Positions 17,301 to 27,000 of a stretch of 49,534 bases of DNA are shown here, piece by piece. The notes beneath the pieces are model-generated. The model had not been told where the DNA came from and did not search any database. It saw only the letters and a program-made list of their open reading frames with translations. Position 1 is the first letter of the stretch. The number at the start of each line of letters is the position of its first letter. The stretch is from Clostridiales bacterium (GTDB taxonomy: Bacteria; Bacillota; Clostridia; Christensenellales; DTU072), in assembly GCA_012799455.1 (NCBI GenBank), contig JAAZLE010000052.1:1-49534 (forward strand). Reading direction: 5' to 3'. A program made the position numbers and the translations under genes.

Positions 17301-18070
17301 GCAAGATTCACTATGAAACCGTAAATATTACTTCAAATGTTGTTGTCAAAAAAGCGCGTGCAACTATTAATACAGAACAAATAGAGTTGCCATATTGTTC
17401 GGACTATAATCTAGTTTCAACCCCTCTCAATATTACAGTTATGCACAACAATATAAACATTCCTGGTAGCGCAGGAATAAAAGCTGGGCAAGTATTATTA
17501 TTGGGGACAAATAGTTATGAAGCATTATTTATTCCTGAAGATCAAAATAATTACGAACAAATTGAATTTAATGTTGTTGTTAAAACTTACGTTAATCCTA
17601 CGGACTTTACTTTTTATGGTGGAAACAAGATAGGTGAAAATAAGGAAATTACATTTGAAAATAACACTATAGTTACAGATGCTGACATTTATACTCTTTC
17701 TTTTTCTAAGAGGGAAGGTTTACCAAACATGTATATGAAAGTTAATGGAAAACTTGTTGGCGAATCAAACGAGTATGTTTTCGAACAAAGCGAAGACAAT
17801 GTGAATGTTCAACTAATTGCTGCTGATGGAAGTAATGCGGTTTTGTTTGAAACTACAATAAATGTTCGATTAGCTAATGGGGTTAATGAAATTACACCAT
17901 CCATAGAAGATTCTCCAGTAGATTCGCCTGCAGGTTCAAACGAAATTGCAGTAGAGACAAAAAAATTAACACCGGGAGGCATTGCCGGAATCGTAATGGG
18001 CTCTATAGCATTTATAGCCATTGTCGTGTTAGCTACGATATTATTGATTAAAAAGAGGAAAAAAGTATAA
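11309..18070 (+). CDS. Giant surface protein with GLUG-like and MBG-like modules
   Basis: A 2253-residue envelope protein, probably an adhesin or scaffold; function not known. Residues 14-35 are a signal/anchor helix. Two GLUG-like beta-helical regions follow (about 100-250, with FNGEFDGRGHSI and NSGIVENVKVQG, and about 440-600, with LSGVLDGNGYSI). From about residue 950 to 2110 there are roughly ten MBG-like Ig modules, recognised by YGD/YTG starts and closing V-x-I-x-(K/N)-(A/P) linkers. The end has a 23-residue membrane helix (about 2224-2246) and the basic tail IKKRKKV. There is no LPXTG, so sortase anchoring is not expected. No good ribosome site precedes the ATG. The next gene's ATG touches this stop codon. 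Codon use looks native. Confidence 0.85.
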   Translation: MIKAISKKTEKSVCSLIICMLLCLVLFILLMSVYYSFFKQANISEAAGDDVFYIQTESDFEAFLLDGLNNNLLSGSPDPLWSVTTGRKYILCNDIYLTRKNVDVTAEKIWISGYFNGEFDGRGHSIIGFEIDNQRAWYTNGEKNIAESNGYALFSVIGKNGCVKNLNIIDANVSFEKSGAAILVGTNSGIVENVKVQGTVNGYKWAGGICNINLGTIKNSLSMARVTVSKCNPFDHNFDNEGFSVAGYITAMNTADVYGDPGGDNAFKLLNNIYHCYNDDALNTQQMGIDVDWSWGGNTVNYVQNKAPQNVQDANPNSYLAEQADKYLIKDYLGVVWYLDHIKTELDKPEPDVNNIKLALLQNDINLYNVEINPIYATFYKEVLSGVSDELGLDLSSKLAKNGFNYYNRDRLELDFYGFEDKERVNVPNDVSVTLNGEGTKSNPYLINSVDDLIVLSYVPFETGLNAYYMLTNNIDLSSYMLAQPLLGTLSGVLDGNGYSISNIFGHSLVASISATGTIKNLRLSGVVSGDYALVTQDNKGTIEGIDVDIEISSTNGVGIAYQNEAIITLSTLRTTGSKGTATMAGNILGNSLISHTRAMALYISDNCQHDVPFIGVDSSSTNRPVEYCTNVNAIWGVSEVKLSNCAWFGAGGVIGSTGESIYSLVQTNNINQSLHDTGWAYPLRFSDLGMFAYQTGLVEDVPELVFPNDNKTYKEVTFLTDTYTAPIVKRYASNPVFYAEMLIDKMAVDSAEWLALENAFSGEGIVIKQRVEDGAYIIGLNEGESNITKLAIEVITKQGLSDDIKTLISSTIFEWDTEGSDLLPRDNAYYFHMYSEYVDISGAFLLNGGSSILNFRRKDYTTNTNSVFYDEIFPSLPTDLVDGDLGFKVAKKDTPSNYLADTIINDLGEYVFSALVEGNTQRTRFYKEYQFTLQKGIFDMTNLDLTSKIGGLNTSVNAPIFNAAIVDYEDALCFNDIKSDLYSKQLTINKLIRSDGSEQSVVSDFMFAGEYKCVLNISSEKYETKEFYISLFVNPKNLTVSSSINSHEVFYGDPTPGITSSFEGVIYNYPVSIHASSTYIAGVSDIGTYEVILVVDKALDTNKNYLNYNISLTPNKLTFIVNPANLDLPYEAFPNKGVDYNGAAHMLVVDRSKVNPATANISVKYRYANIMQTEAFSFINAGSYNVTAVISAGVNYNEKEVTSTLIINKLMVQIKAEDKEIIYGDIPNWSFKVVANEELSALIRAELLKENKSFDYYCEYSSSSPTGWPDKWDANNNCYELPIQIMNYTNISNGVYSNIGISPYNNSSGFLRVRKMNYSPQLVTDKITYTGNMVQLSFKYSLEPVNKQWHSIDASDATNKTPLGQAPVNVSLYEENNVRPQSNKYMLRCDFLGDYKYSPLEGAELIFDIVQAELGLQGLYLISPEGVYETNPINQGKNIGEYMGADWQVYIKNSELPPNLAVEISYGGHTTNGPITFKNAGEYRDISLAISYANDNEIKNYKPFNKHYPEGVIIIPRAGEMSSYKVNNTYTGVEITPSFAPKEGFYVGEDVFDLEAHLDVAIDNYLLYRGDGDINDSANYIECTINPTEIVFPGLYKIRIKNTNPNYRLINLDANNTKEAIVIVTPAEVNLDLTTMPIIEEIYLSQRSSLLQPRLLNITLGGNNIQKEVSLGINSAENAFPIVGLYDIDRAERIYHQFNTGEHVLCISFIITGGENKFKVNPRYISFNWSDVITENVFYKSPELNKFVNGVTTLEYKKGDNSPLVLIPGIGENVDLKNLAPASVSRIRITVDKANIYELSAGDTFMLNASLTDSVNFKLVEEVQTEMNINIQPRTVMYIISKTYMYSGESLPVFCFDAVHFILSADELEVLPADTTIGLIGDEETLSILQIEKSLLDIEFNVIGYAPTLDLAGEFMGEIKLLLNGKVYPNFNLEKEDGVTKEIFVSKHIFNVQIPDVYAEYDGDIKLPEITNLEGASVSHNCFPKEAGSYNLITTISKIHYETVNITSNVVVKKARATINTEQIELPYCSDYNLVSTPLNITVMHNNINIPGSAGIKAGQVLLLGTNSYEALFIPEDQNNYEQIEFNVVVKTYVNPTDFTFYGGNKIGENKEITFENNTIVTDADIYTLSFSKREGLPNMYMKVNGKLVGESNEYVFEQSEDNVNVQLIAADGSNAVLFETTINVRLANGVNEITPSIEDSPVDSPAGSNEIAVETKKLTPGGIAGIVMGSIAFIAIVVLATILLIKKRKKV
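14390..17640 (+). repeat. Protein-level MBG-like repeat array in the 2253-residue protein
   Basis: About ten modules of 90-120 residues, each starting with a short strand plus YGD/YNG/YTG and ending with a conserved beta strand and a linker such as VNPKN, VNPAN, INKLM or VKKAR. They are similar in protein only; no direct DNA repeat was noticed. Boundaries are approximate. Confidence 0.65.
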
Positions 18071-20917
18071 ATGATGGGGATGGAAAGACATAAGAAGTCT
18101 ATATTATGTTCTTTGATTGTAATTTTACTTGCCATCGCAAGTTTTATTTTAATTTCATGTGGAAATCCTTCGCAAGTGCAAGAAGAGAACATAGAGCCAA
18201 AAATTAAAGCTGTACACATCAATAGAGGATATCAAAAGGATAGAGTTACAGCTTTAGTGAAGGAACCGATTTGTTTGGTTAGTGATGCTAACACAAATAA
18301 ATGTGAAAGTATAGACATTATTATAGAGCTTGATAACCCACAAAGAAGAACTATTAATATGGTTTATTTAAACGGCGCTCAATATAAAAAATCCGTTTTT
18401 TCAGAAGGAAGTGACTATCAAACTGTGAATATTAAACAATACCCAATAAACTTAAGTGAAGGGGAGTTTAAAATTAAGATAGATAAGCTATACTATCAGA
18501 CTCCTAATGAGCAAAAGTTAGCCAGTAAAGCAACAAGAGAATTGATTTTTTTAATAAATCCTGAGTTTAATTTAACGCTTGACATAAGTGAGTCCAACAT
18601 GCCTGAAGGTGATAGTGTGATAACGAAAAGAATTAAATATGGTAGCAGGTTTAACATGCCATCTGATTATGAAATGCAAAACGAGGCTGGATATGGGAAA
18701 TTGGGATATACATTTGCAGGGTGGTTTGATGCTCCAAATGGTGAGGGAAATAGATATAATGCACTTACGGATGACTATAAACTAAATAAAGATATAACTC
18801 TATATGCACATTATGATTTAACTTGTGAATACGAGGTTGTGTTAGGTGAAGATGAGGAAATAAGTCATGTAAAAGTTAAATCCATTACTCCAACAGGGAG
18901 AACAAATACAAGCAAAAAAATTTATATATTGGGCGAATATGAAGGTCATGTCGTTAAGGAGATTGGGGAAGAAGCTTTTACAGGGATGACTGTCGCTAGT
19001 TATGAACTACCAAGTAGCATCACACATATTAGTAAAAGGGCTTTTGCGAATGCTATGGGTGTATCTATTGATTTGAAAAATGTGCAACTAATAGGAGAGG
19101 AAGCCTTTTTAAATGTTTCTAGCATTACTTTGCCAAGAAATGGTTTCCCGCCCTCATTAAAGGAAATAGGTTCTCGAGCATTTGTAGGATGTGTATGGGA
19201 TACAACACTATATAATGACGGGGCAACAAGCGAGTCAAAAAACCTAAAAACACTAGTAATACCTGCGAATATTGAAAAGATTGGGAATGAGGCTTTTGCA
19301 CATTCTAAGTTTACTAAAGTATATTTTTGGGATGGAATATATTTAAACCCAGAAAACGCAGGAGCGGACGTGTTTAGCAATTGTCCAGAATTGCAAGTTC
19401 TATACACGGGGGCGAGGTTTATCGAAAATACTAGTACAGTTTCACCTTACGGCGAAAACGGGCTAAATATTATTGGAGATAGGTGGTTTTTCAATAACAG
19501 AAAAATGATTATAGAGACAGGTAGTTCTTCCTCAAGCGTGCTTACAGAAGGCTTAGAGACAATAGGCGAAGCTGCTTTTATGTCGGATGGCACTGGTAGC
19601 AAGGGACGAATGAATGGTATAACCAACATAAGGTTCCCGAACACTCTAAAAGAGATAAAAAAAGAGGCGTTTAATAATACTGCCCTAAGTCAAGCAGAAT
19701 TTGCAGAGAATAAGCAAAGCGAGTTTGAAACGCTTGGTGAAAAGGCATTTCAAGGAACTTTTATTAATAATATGGAGTTTTATAGTTTAAAAACTTTTGC
19801 TTCTACTGCGTTTTTTGCTGCGCCACTAGAGTATTTAATTTTTGATTTACCAGAAGGCGCTCCCATAGTAAAATACTTGCCACACAGTTCTACTTTTACA
19901 TTGAATAAACTTGCTGGCCATGGGATGCCTCGCTATACAAAAATATACGTTCCTGAAGGGCAGGTTGACGACTATAAAGACCTAGCTTCAGAGTGGTGGT
20001 TTAACGACAAAGGGAAGTTAGATGAAAAGTACATACAGCCTATTTTAAGCAAATCTTCTATTTTTACGTTACTTGGTGGAGATAACGTGAAGGTCTCATA
20101 TAATAAACTTGAGCAAGGCGAAGGATTGGTCATTACAAATATGTTTAAGACGGGTTCACTTGTAATTAATGGACGAGTGCAAATACCTGCTAAGATCAAT
20201 GGCCAATATGTGCTCGAAATTGGCGAGTATGTAGTAAGTGATGATGGATTTACAAAGGTATTGTTGCCTAGCAGTATAAAAACAATACACAAGAATGCAT
20301 TTAGGGATGCTGAGAATTTATATCTTGTAAATTGGTATGATAAAGATGATACATCTTATAAAGTGCTAGAGGATATTCAAGACATAGATTTAGAAGAAAT
20401 TGGAGATTCTGCATTTAAATCGACAAGAATTGAAAAATTTCAATCAAACAATAAACTTAAATTAATAGCTAAAAATACATTCCATTCATGTAAAGAATTA
20501 AAATATATTGAATTACTGCATGGAAATCAGATGGAAATTAAAGAAAACGTATTTGCAAATGCGGGAAGCTCTTTGCCAAACAGAGACATGAGGCTTTGGA
20601 TCAATTTAAATGTGATAAGCACCATTAGCACAGGACTATCAAACTCAGCGTTTTTATTAATTTCAAACGTATCCAAAGTTTATATTAATAGTAATTATTT
20701 GAATCACGAAGGGTTTAAATATCCAATAGAGTATGGTTTTTTAGGACAAAGTGTAGGGGAGGTATCAATTTATTTTAGTGAAAGTAGTCAAATCAATTTG
20801 TTTTTAGGGGGGCGCGCGAATACCTACTTTAATCTTGGCAAGTGTGCTTGGGATCTTGATGGAAAACCAAACACCAACGAGGAAGAAATACTATACACTA
20901 AGGGAGTTAGTCCATAG
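18071..20917 (+). CDS. Surface lipoprotein with InlB_B-like and BspA-type leucine-rich repeats
   Basis: A 948-residue lipoprotein on the outer face of the membrane; BspA-type proteins often bind host matrix or other bacteria, but no ligand can be assigned. A type II signal peptide ends in the lipobox LISC with lipidated Cys30. Residues about 188-249 look like a Listeria-Bacteroides (InlB_B) module, with GYTFAGWFDAPNG and ITLYAHY. From about 290 to 660 and again from 680 to 880 run LRR_5 repeats of the form IGEEAF...LPSSITHISKRAF. The ATG directly follows the TAA of the giant gene, with AGAGG about 10 nt upstream; ATG codons at 18074 and 18080 are alternatives. Coexpression with the giant protein is very likely. 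Confidence 0.88.
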   Translation: MMGMERHKKSILCSLIVILLAIASFILISCGNPSQVQEENIEPKIKAVHINRGYQKDRVTALVKEPICLVSDANTNKCESIDIIIELDNPQRRTINMVYLNGAQYKKSVFSEGSDYQTVNIKQYPINLSEGEFKIKIDKLYYQTPNEQKLASKATRELIFLINPEFNLTLDISESNMPEGDSVITKRIKYGSRFNMPSDYEMQNEAGYGKLGYTFAGWFDAPNGEGNRYNALTDDYKLNKDITLYAHYDLTCEYEVVLGEDEEISHVKVKSITPTGRTNTSKKIYILGEYEGHVVKEIGEEAFTGMTVASYELPSSITHISKRAFANAMGVSIDLKNVQLIGEEAFLNVSSITLPRNGFPPSLKEIGSRAFVGCVWDTTLYNDGATSESKNLKTLVIPANIEKIGNEAFAHSKFTKVYFWDGIYLNPENAGADVFSNCPELQVLYTGARFIENTSTVSPYGENGLNIIGDRWFFNNRKMIIETGSSSSSVLTEGLETIGEAAFMSDGTGSKGRMNGITNIRFPNTLKEIKKEAFNNTALSQAEFAENKQSEFETLGEKAFQGTFINNMEFYSLKTFASTAFFAAPLEYLIFDLPEGAPIVKYLPHSSTFTLNKLAGHGMPRYTKIYVPEGQVDDYKDLASEWWFNDKGKLDEKYIQPILSKSSIFTLLGGDNVKVSYNKLEQGEGLVITNMFKTGSLVINGRVQIPAKINGQYVLEIGEYVVSDDGFTKVLLPSSIKTIHKNAFRDAENLYLVNWYDKDDTSYKVLEDIQDIDLEEIGDSAFKSTRIEKFQSNNKLKLIAKNTFHSCKELKYIELLHGNQMEIKENVFANAGSSLPNRDMRLWINLNVISTISTGLSNSAFLLISNVSKVYINSNYLNHEGFKYPIEYGFLGQSVGEVSIYFSESSQINLFLGGRANTYFNLGKCAWDLDGKPNTNEEEILYTKGVSP

Positions 20918-20971
20918 TTGCTATGCGAGACTTATTTTGAATAAATTTAATATATGTGACTTGTATAAAGA

Positions 20972-21003
20972 ACAAACAGCGAAGAAGTTTCATCGCTGTT
21001 TGT
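20972..21003. terminator. Hairpin between the surface lipoprotein and groEL
   Basis: An 11-bp stem (20972-20982 with 20993-21003) lies in the 114-bp convergent gap. The T-runs are short on both sides, so its strength is uncertain, but the position fits a shared terminator. Confidence 0.6.
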
Positions 21004-21031
21004 ATTAGTGGTTTAAGTTAAACTATAACTG

Positions 21032-22663
<1,632 letters not shown>

Positions 22664-22951
22664 CTAATCTTCTACTGTAGCGAGTATATCGCTTTGGCGT
22701 ATAATTATGTATTCTCTTCCATCTATTTTAAATTCTGAGCCGGCATATTTGCTATATAGCACTTTCTGACCAGGCTTAACGATCATTTTAATTTCTTTTC
22801 CGTCAATAACACCGCCATCTCCAACGGCGATAATTTTTGCCACTTGTGGTTTTTCTTGGTTACTTCCTGTTAATATTAAACCAAAGGAAGTAGTTTCTTC
22901 TTTTTCGATGTGTTGTACGACAACTTTGTCAAATAAAGGTTTTAATTTCAT
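22664..22951 (-). CDS. groES: Co-chaperonin GroES (10 kDa)
   Basis: Caps the GroEL cavity. Its 95 residues have normal length, with the start MKLKPLFDKVVVQ, a mobile loop around TTSFGLILTGSNQEKP, and the roof/closing strand region GQKVLYSKYAGSEF. AGAAGGAG is placed 7-8 nt before the ATG. First gene of groES-groEL, with promoter and CIRCE directly upstream. Confidence 0.98.
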   Translation of the reverse strand: MKLKPLFDKVVVQHIEKEETTSFGLILTGSNQEKPQVAKIIAVGDGGVIDGKEIKMIVKPGQKVLYSKYAGSEFKIDGREYIIIRQSDILATVED

Positions 22952-22980
22952 ATCAGTTTACTCCTTCTAGATTTTGTTTG

Positions 22981-23007
22981 CTAGCAATCTATGTTGCAGA
23001 GTGCTAA
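22981..23007 (-). promoter_or_regulatory. CIRCE operator of groES-groEL
   Basis: On the minus strand, TTAGCACTC, 9 nt, then GATTGCTAG. The first arm matches the HrcA-binding consensus exactly; the second differs from GAGTGCTAA at two positions. It lies between the -10 box and groES, the usual repressing position. HrcA itself is not in the window. Confidence 0.85.
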
Positions 23008-23014
23008 CTTTTAG

Positions 23015-23043
23015 ATTTTAACACAGCAAAAAACAATTTGCAA
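23015..23043 (-). promoter_or_regulatory. Promoter of groES-groEL
   Basis: On the minus strand, TTGCAA (23043-23038), 17-bp spacer, TAAAAT (23020-23015). CIRCE begins 7 bp past the -10 box, so it overlaps the transcription start. Confidence 0.8.
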
Positions 23044-23196
23044 GTAAATATTTACTGTTGGGTTTATGCTTATACTAGCATATATCAAATATGTAGAAAC
23101 GTAAATTAATTTGTCACATATACGGCGTTTTAAATTTTTTGGTGCTTTTCAATATATTTAAACGGCATTCAGCCTAACTAATTGATGTGATTAATA

Positions 23197-23225
23197 TTGG
23201 ATTTGATTGTTTTTTATGGTATCAT
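23197..23225 (+). promoter_or_regulatory. Promoter of the dCMP-deaminase-like gene
   Basis: TTGGAT (23197-23202), 17-bp spacer, TATCAT (23220-23225), 33 bp ahead of the chosen start. The rest of the 307-bp gap to groES holds only the groES promoter and CIRCE. Confidence 0.6.
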
Positions 23226-23258
23226 TTTAAAGAAATTTACTCTTAGGATGGTATGCAT

Positions 23259-23720
23259 ATGAACAAATGGGATAAGCGATTTATGGAGTTGTCATACGTA
23301 GTAGGAAGCTGGTCTTCGTGTTACAAGGATGATAGACAAGTAGGTGCTGTTATTGTTAGGAATAAACGTATTTTGACCACTGGGTATAATGGTGCACCAA
23401 GCGGCATTACGAGTTGTAAAGACAGGGGGGAGTGCTTGCGTGTTAAAAAGAATATCCCTTCAGGTACTTGCCATGAAATTTGTTATGCAGTTCATGCAGA
23501 ACAAAATGCAATTATTCAAGCTGCTAAGATTGGCGTTTCCGTTGAGGATGCAACCTTGTATTGTACTCATCAGCCGTGTAATATTTGTGCAAAAATGATT
23601 ATTAATAGCGGAATAAAACGTATCGTATTTGATAATGGATATCCTGATAGTTTCTCAATGGAAATGTTCAAAGAAGCTAATGTGATAGTTGATAAATATA
23701 GTGACTTGCTTAAGAATTAG
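23259..23720 (+). CDS. dCMP deaminase family protein (ComEB-like)
   Basis: Predicted to deaminate dCMP to dUMP, a dTMP precursor, with zinc. The 153 residues show the full cytidine/deoxycytidylate deaminase site: His79-Ala-Glu81 and Pro106-Cys107-x-x-Cys110. The GAVIV...GYNGAPSG stretch is typical of dCMP deaminases and ComE operon protein 2, as is the Cys/His-containing insert before the active site (CKDRGECLR...TCHEIC), which may bind a second zinc. ATG 23259 is preferred to 23253 because AGGATG at 23245-23250 is 8 nt away. Its own promoter precedes it; no clear terminator follows. Confidence 0.9.
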   Translation: MNKWDKRFMELSYVVGSWSSCYKDDRQVGAVIVRNKRILTTGYNGAPSGITSCKDRGECLRVKKNIPSGTCHEICYAVHAEQNAIIQAAKIGVSVEDATLYCTHQPCNICAKMIINSGIKRIVFDNGYPDSFSMEMFKEANVIVDKYSDLLKN

Positions 23721-24031
23721 CATTTAATTCAGAATTTTATCTTAATTAAAAGCAACACGACGGATAAACTGTAGCTCTGGCTACAAAAAACAACAGGTTA
23801 TCGAAAGAAATTTTATTTAATTATGTCGGGTTGATGTTCGGGATTTTTCATATGAGCCGTTGTAGTATGTACTTAAAGATACCCAATGGTTTTTTTCGAT
23901 ACAGTACGTCTAAACTTCATGCTTCAAGTTTTTGTTCTAGTTTTCAGGATTGCCAATTGGATATGCATTGAATTGAGTGTGATATATGTTTGATATTTCA
24001 ATGAATTATTACTTATAAGTTATTTTAAATA
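23721..24031. other. Long noncoding gap before the second surface cassette
   Basis: About 310 bp with no convincing ORF. It contains a tight 6-bp hairpin (TGTAGC/GCTACA, about 23769-23784) without a T-run and a weak AAACTT/AAGTTT hairpin followed by T residues (23912-23935), a possible poor terminator. No riboswitch class was recognised. It may hold long-range regulation of the giant gene or a small RNA, but nothing in it proves this. Confidence 0.4.
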
Positions 24032-24061
24032 TTGACATGCGCACGTGTGTTAATGTATTAT
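24032..24061 (+). promoter_or_regulatory. Promoter of the second surface cassette
   Basis: TTGACA (24032-24037), 18-bp spacer, TATTAT (24056-24061). The spacer holds GCACGTGTG with a CACGTG palindrome. The -10 box overlaps an upstream in-frame ATG at 24060, which therefore cannot be the translation start. Confidence 0.75.
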
Positions 24062-24089
24062 GTTTTTAATTGAAGTGAGGAATGTGTTC

Positions 24090-27000
24090 ATGGTTGCTAC
24101 CAGGAGTAAGAAGGTTAAAAATATTTTAATTTTACTTGTTGGGCTTGTTTTTATTGCAAGCATATTACTTCTCTCAATCATTCTCTTTCCGAATCAAAAT
24201 GAAACTATTGTAGGGTCTGCTGCTGTTGGATATAAAACAGATAAGGCTGCTGATTTAGACTCTGGGATTGTACAAGGATATCTAAAACCTGGGTTGAATT
24301 CCCTTAGCTCGGCGGCGCATTTTGCGGATAATCTCTCAAATAATTATCCTCTTTCAGGCACGACCGAAGAAGAGTATTTTGCTAAAGATTTTTACTGCGA
24401 TGAAAATTCATCAGCACGCTTTAGCGCTGAGTCGTTACAGTTTAAAAATGGTTCTGTAGGTACGTTGCTAAAAGTCAATAATGGAACCTATCCAGCAAAT
24501 GCTCTTGCACAAGCTCTAAGCAGTAATGAATTTATAATTAAGATAAGGTTTGAGTGTGAGATATTAATTTCAGGAACTGGTCCTTCAAACGCGAATTTAG
24601 AAACAGTGATTTATTGGTATCCAGCAGGAATCGGCACGAGTGAATATGCAACAAAAACTTCTTTAATACCAATGAGTTCAGGAAGTCAGTTTAGTCATTT
24701 TGTTGATTTGGGCGGGGATGATGCTGATAGCGGTGGTTCTTACTATGATGCAAATAATGTTTTATGTACTAACACAAACATTATACATGACGCTGCTTGT
24801 TTTTTAATCACGATGAAAGATCCTAACAACGCATCAGATGGTTTTGATATATTAATTAGGTCGCCTCGCGTCTATATTGATGTAGAGGCTGTAGGGCTTT
24901 CTATCAACATAGATATGTATGCGATAGAAATTTCTGGCGAAAATAGAGAAGCGACAGCCATTTCAAGAATCAAAGATGTTAGTTCAGATGGTCCACAAAT
25001 CCTAAGTAATACTTTTGTTAAGGCTGGAGATCAACTCGATCTTACAGCGCGTGTTGACAAGCAAGGTTTGCCATATGTATTTCCTACCTATTATCCTGCT
25101 CTATTTTATCCCGTGGATAACAACTTCGATGATAGAACTTGTATAGATTGGCATACGTACAATACAAACTATGATGAAACGATAGGCTCTTACTTGGAAG
25201 CTATCCCTTTACCAGAATCTGCAAGCCCTTCGGAACAAACGGCGAGAAAGTCTGGATATAGTGTTTCATTCCAAGTAAAAGATGGAGTTGGAAATACTCC
25301 TCAAGTTAAATTGCTACCTCGTTTACCAATAAGTATTGAAAGAGGGAATGTTACGTATTACGAATATAGTGTTGGAAATATTCCTAACATTGAGATTGTT
25401 GTAAAAGTTGATAATGTGTCCCCTTCGATCCCAATCATTGATGAAGATAGTACTTTCGGAAAAACAATCAAGAATAAAAGATGGTATACAACTTCTAGAA
25501 CGATGCATTTAGAATACTCTTCAGAGTTAACAACTGACTTTATAAATAACTCGAGAGAAAAGGTTTATGCATATGTTTTAAGCAGCGAGGTAAGTACGTT
25601 CGACGTATCCTCTTGCGATTTTTCTTTGCCTAATGATCATATGGATAGTAGGTATCCTTTTTATGGGGTGGGATCGGGTATTGATGAATTCGCAGATAGG
25701 CAAGATTTGGGTAATTTTTCGAACATCATGAATTTTGCAGAAAAGTTTGCGTTAAACTTTAGTACGCCTGGAGAGTACACATTAGTCCTTGTTGCAGTAG
25801 ACAGGGCAGGAAACGTTTCTTCCCCTATGATATATCACAGGGGCAATAACCAAACTGTGAGAGTGGACGATACAACACAGGAAGTAGGGTTTAACCTAAT
25901 GTATGGTACGACAGCGTTTATTTCTGACTATGTTTCAGTTATTGGTAATGTAACCATTTTCTTGGGTGAGAAGTGGCATGAAAAAGATGATGAAACACAA
26001 AAATGGACATGTACTGCTGCAGAGAGCGTTACATCTGGGGATGGGGTAGTTCAGAAAAGAGTAGAACCATCAAAGCGTGATATACCTGTAACGTTACGAC
26101 TTACGATGCCTGTAGCTGCTTACAATAACTACAGGCTAGTTATGTATAGTAACCAACCTGCAATGGAAGGTATGGTTTCAGATTCTCCAACATTTAAGTT
26201 AGGTCGTGATAATGCTCGCATCTATGAAATTACATTCTTTACAAACGATGAAATTTGGAATAGCGGACAAAGTTCTGGAATGGTTACAATGTTTTTTAAT
26301 AAAAGAGTTGATTTGGGCTTGATTACAACAGACTTTACTTATTCGAAGGACCAAATGGGAAATGGAAATATAGTTGCCTTAGATAGTTTTTTTGAAGCCT
26401 ACTTCCCTTATGACCCGAATACAGGGGTAAAAACTTTTCCAGAAAGACAGCCGGACATTGATATTACTTATTATGAGCATCATGAATACCAAGTGTATAT
26501 TGCTACGACTGTAAATAATGGACAAATAGTTACCACAACGGGTGGATACATTAATTACAAAGGGACTGAATACCACGTTCCAAATGATTATGATTTGCTA
26601 GCAAATACGAGAGTATCAAACATTGCCTTTATACCGGGATTGAATGGTGACTCTGGAACGCGTTTATACACTTTAAAAAGAAGAGAGCTTACGCCTGTGA
26701 CAGGTTACAAAGTATACACCGCAGAAGGGTTTATGCCAGAATTTGGGAAAAACATAGGTTTTATAGATGCTGGGAAATATGTCTATAAGGCAACAGTTGA
26801 TGTGTCTGGCGACACCAATTTATTCGGGGAAAGTGTAAATATTTTTGAAATTAAGAAAGCTACTCCAAATGTTTTTGACCTCCATACTAAAAACACATTG
26901 TTTTATGGGGACAGTTTAAATCAACTTATGTTTGGGAGTTCGTATGAAAATGGTTCGCCAATTACAGATCCAGGGTTTGAATATGCTTCAGAAAACTATT

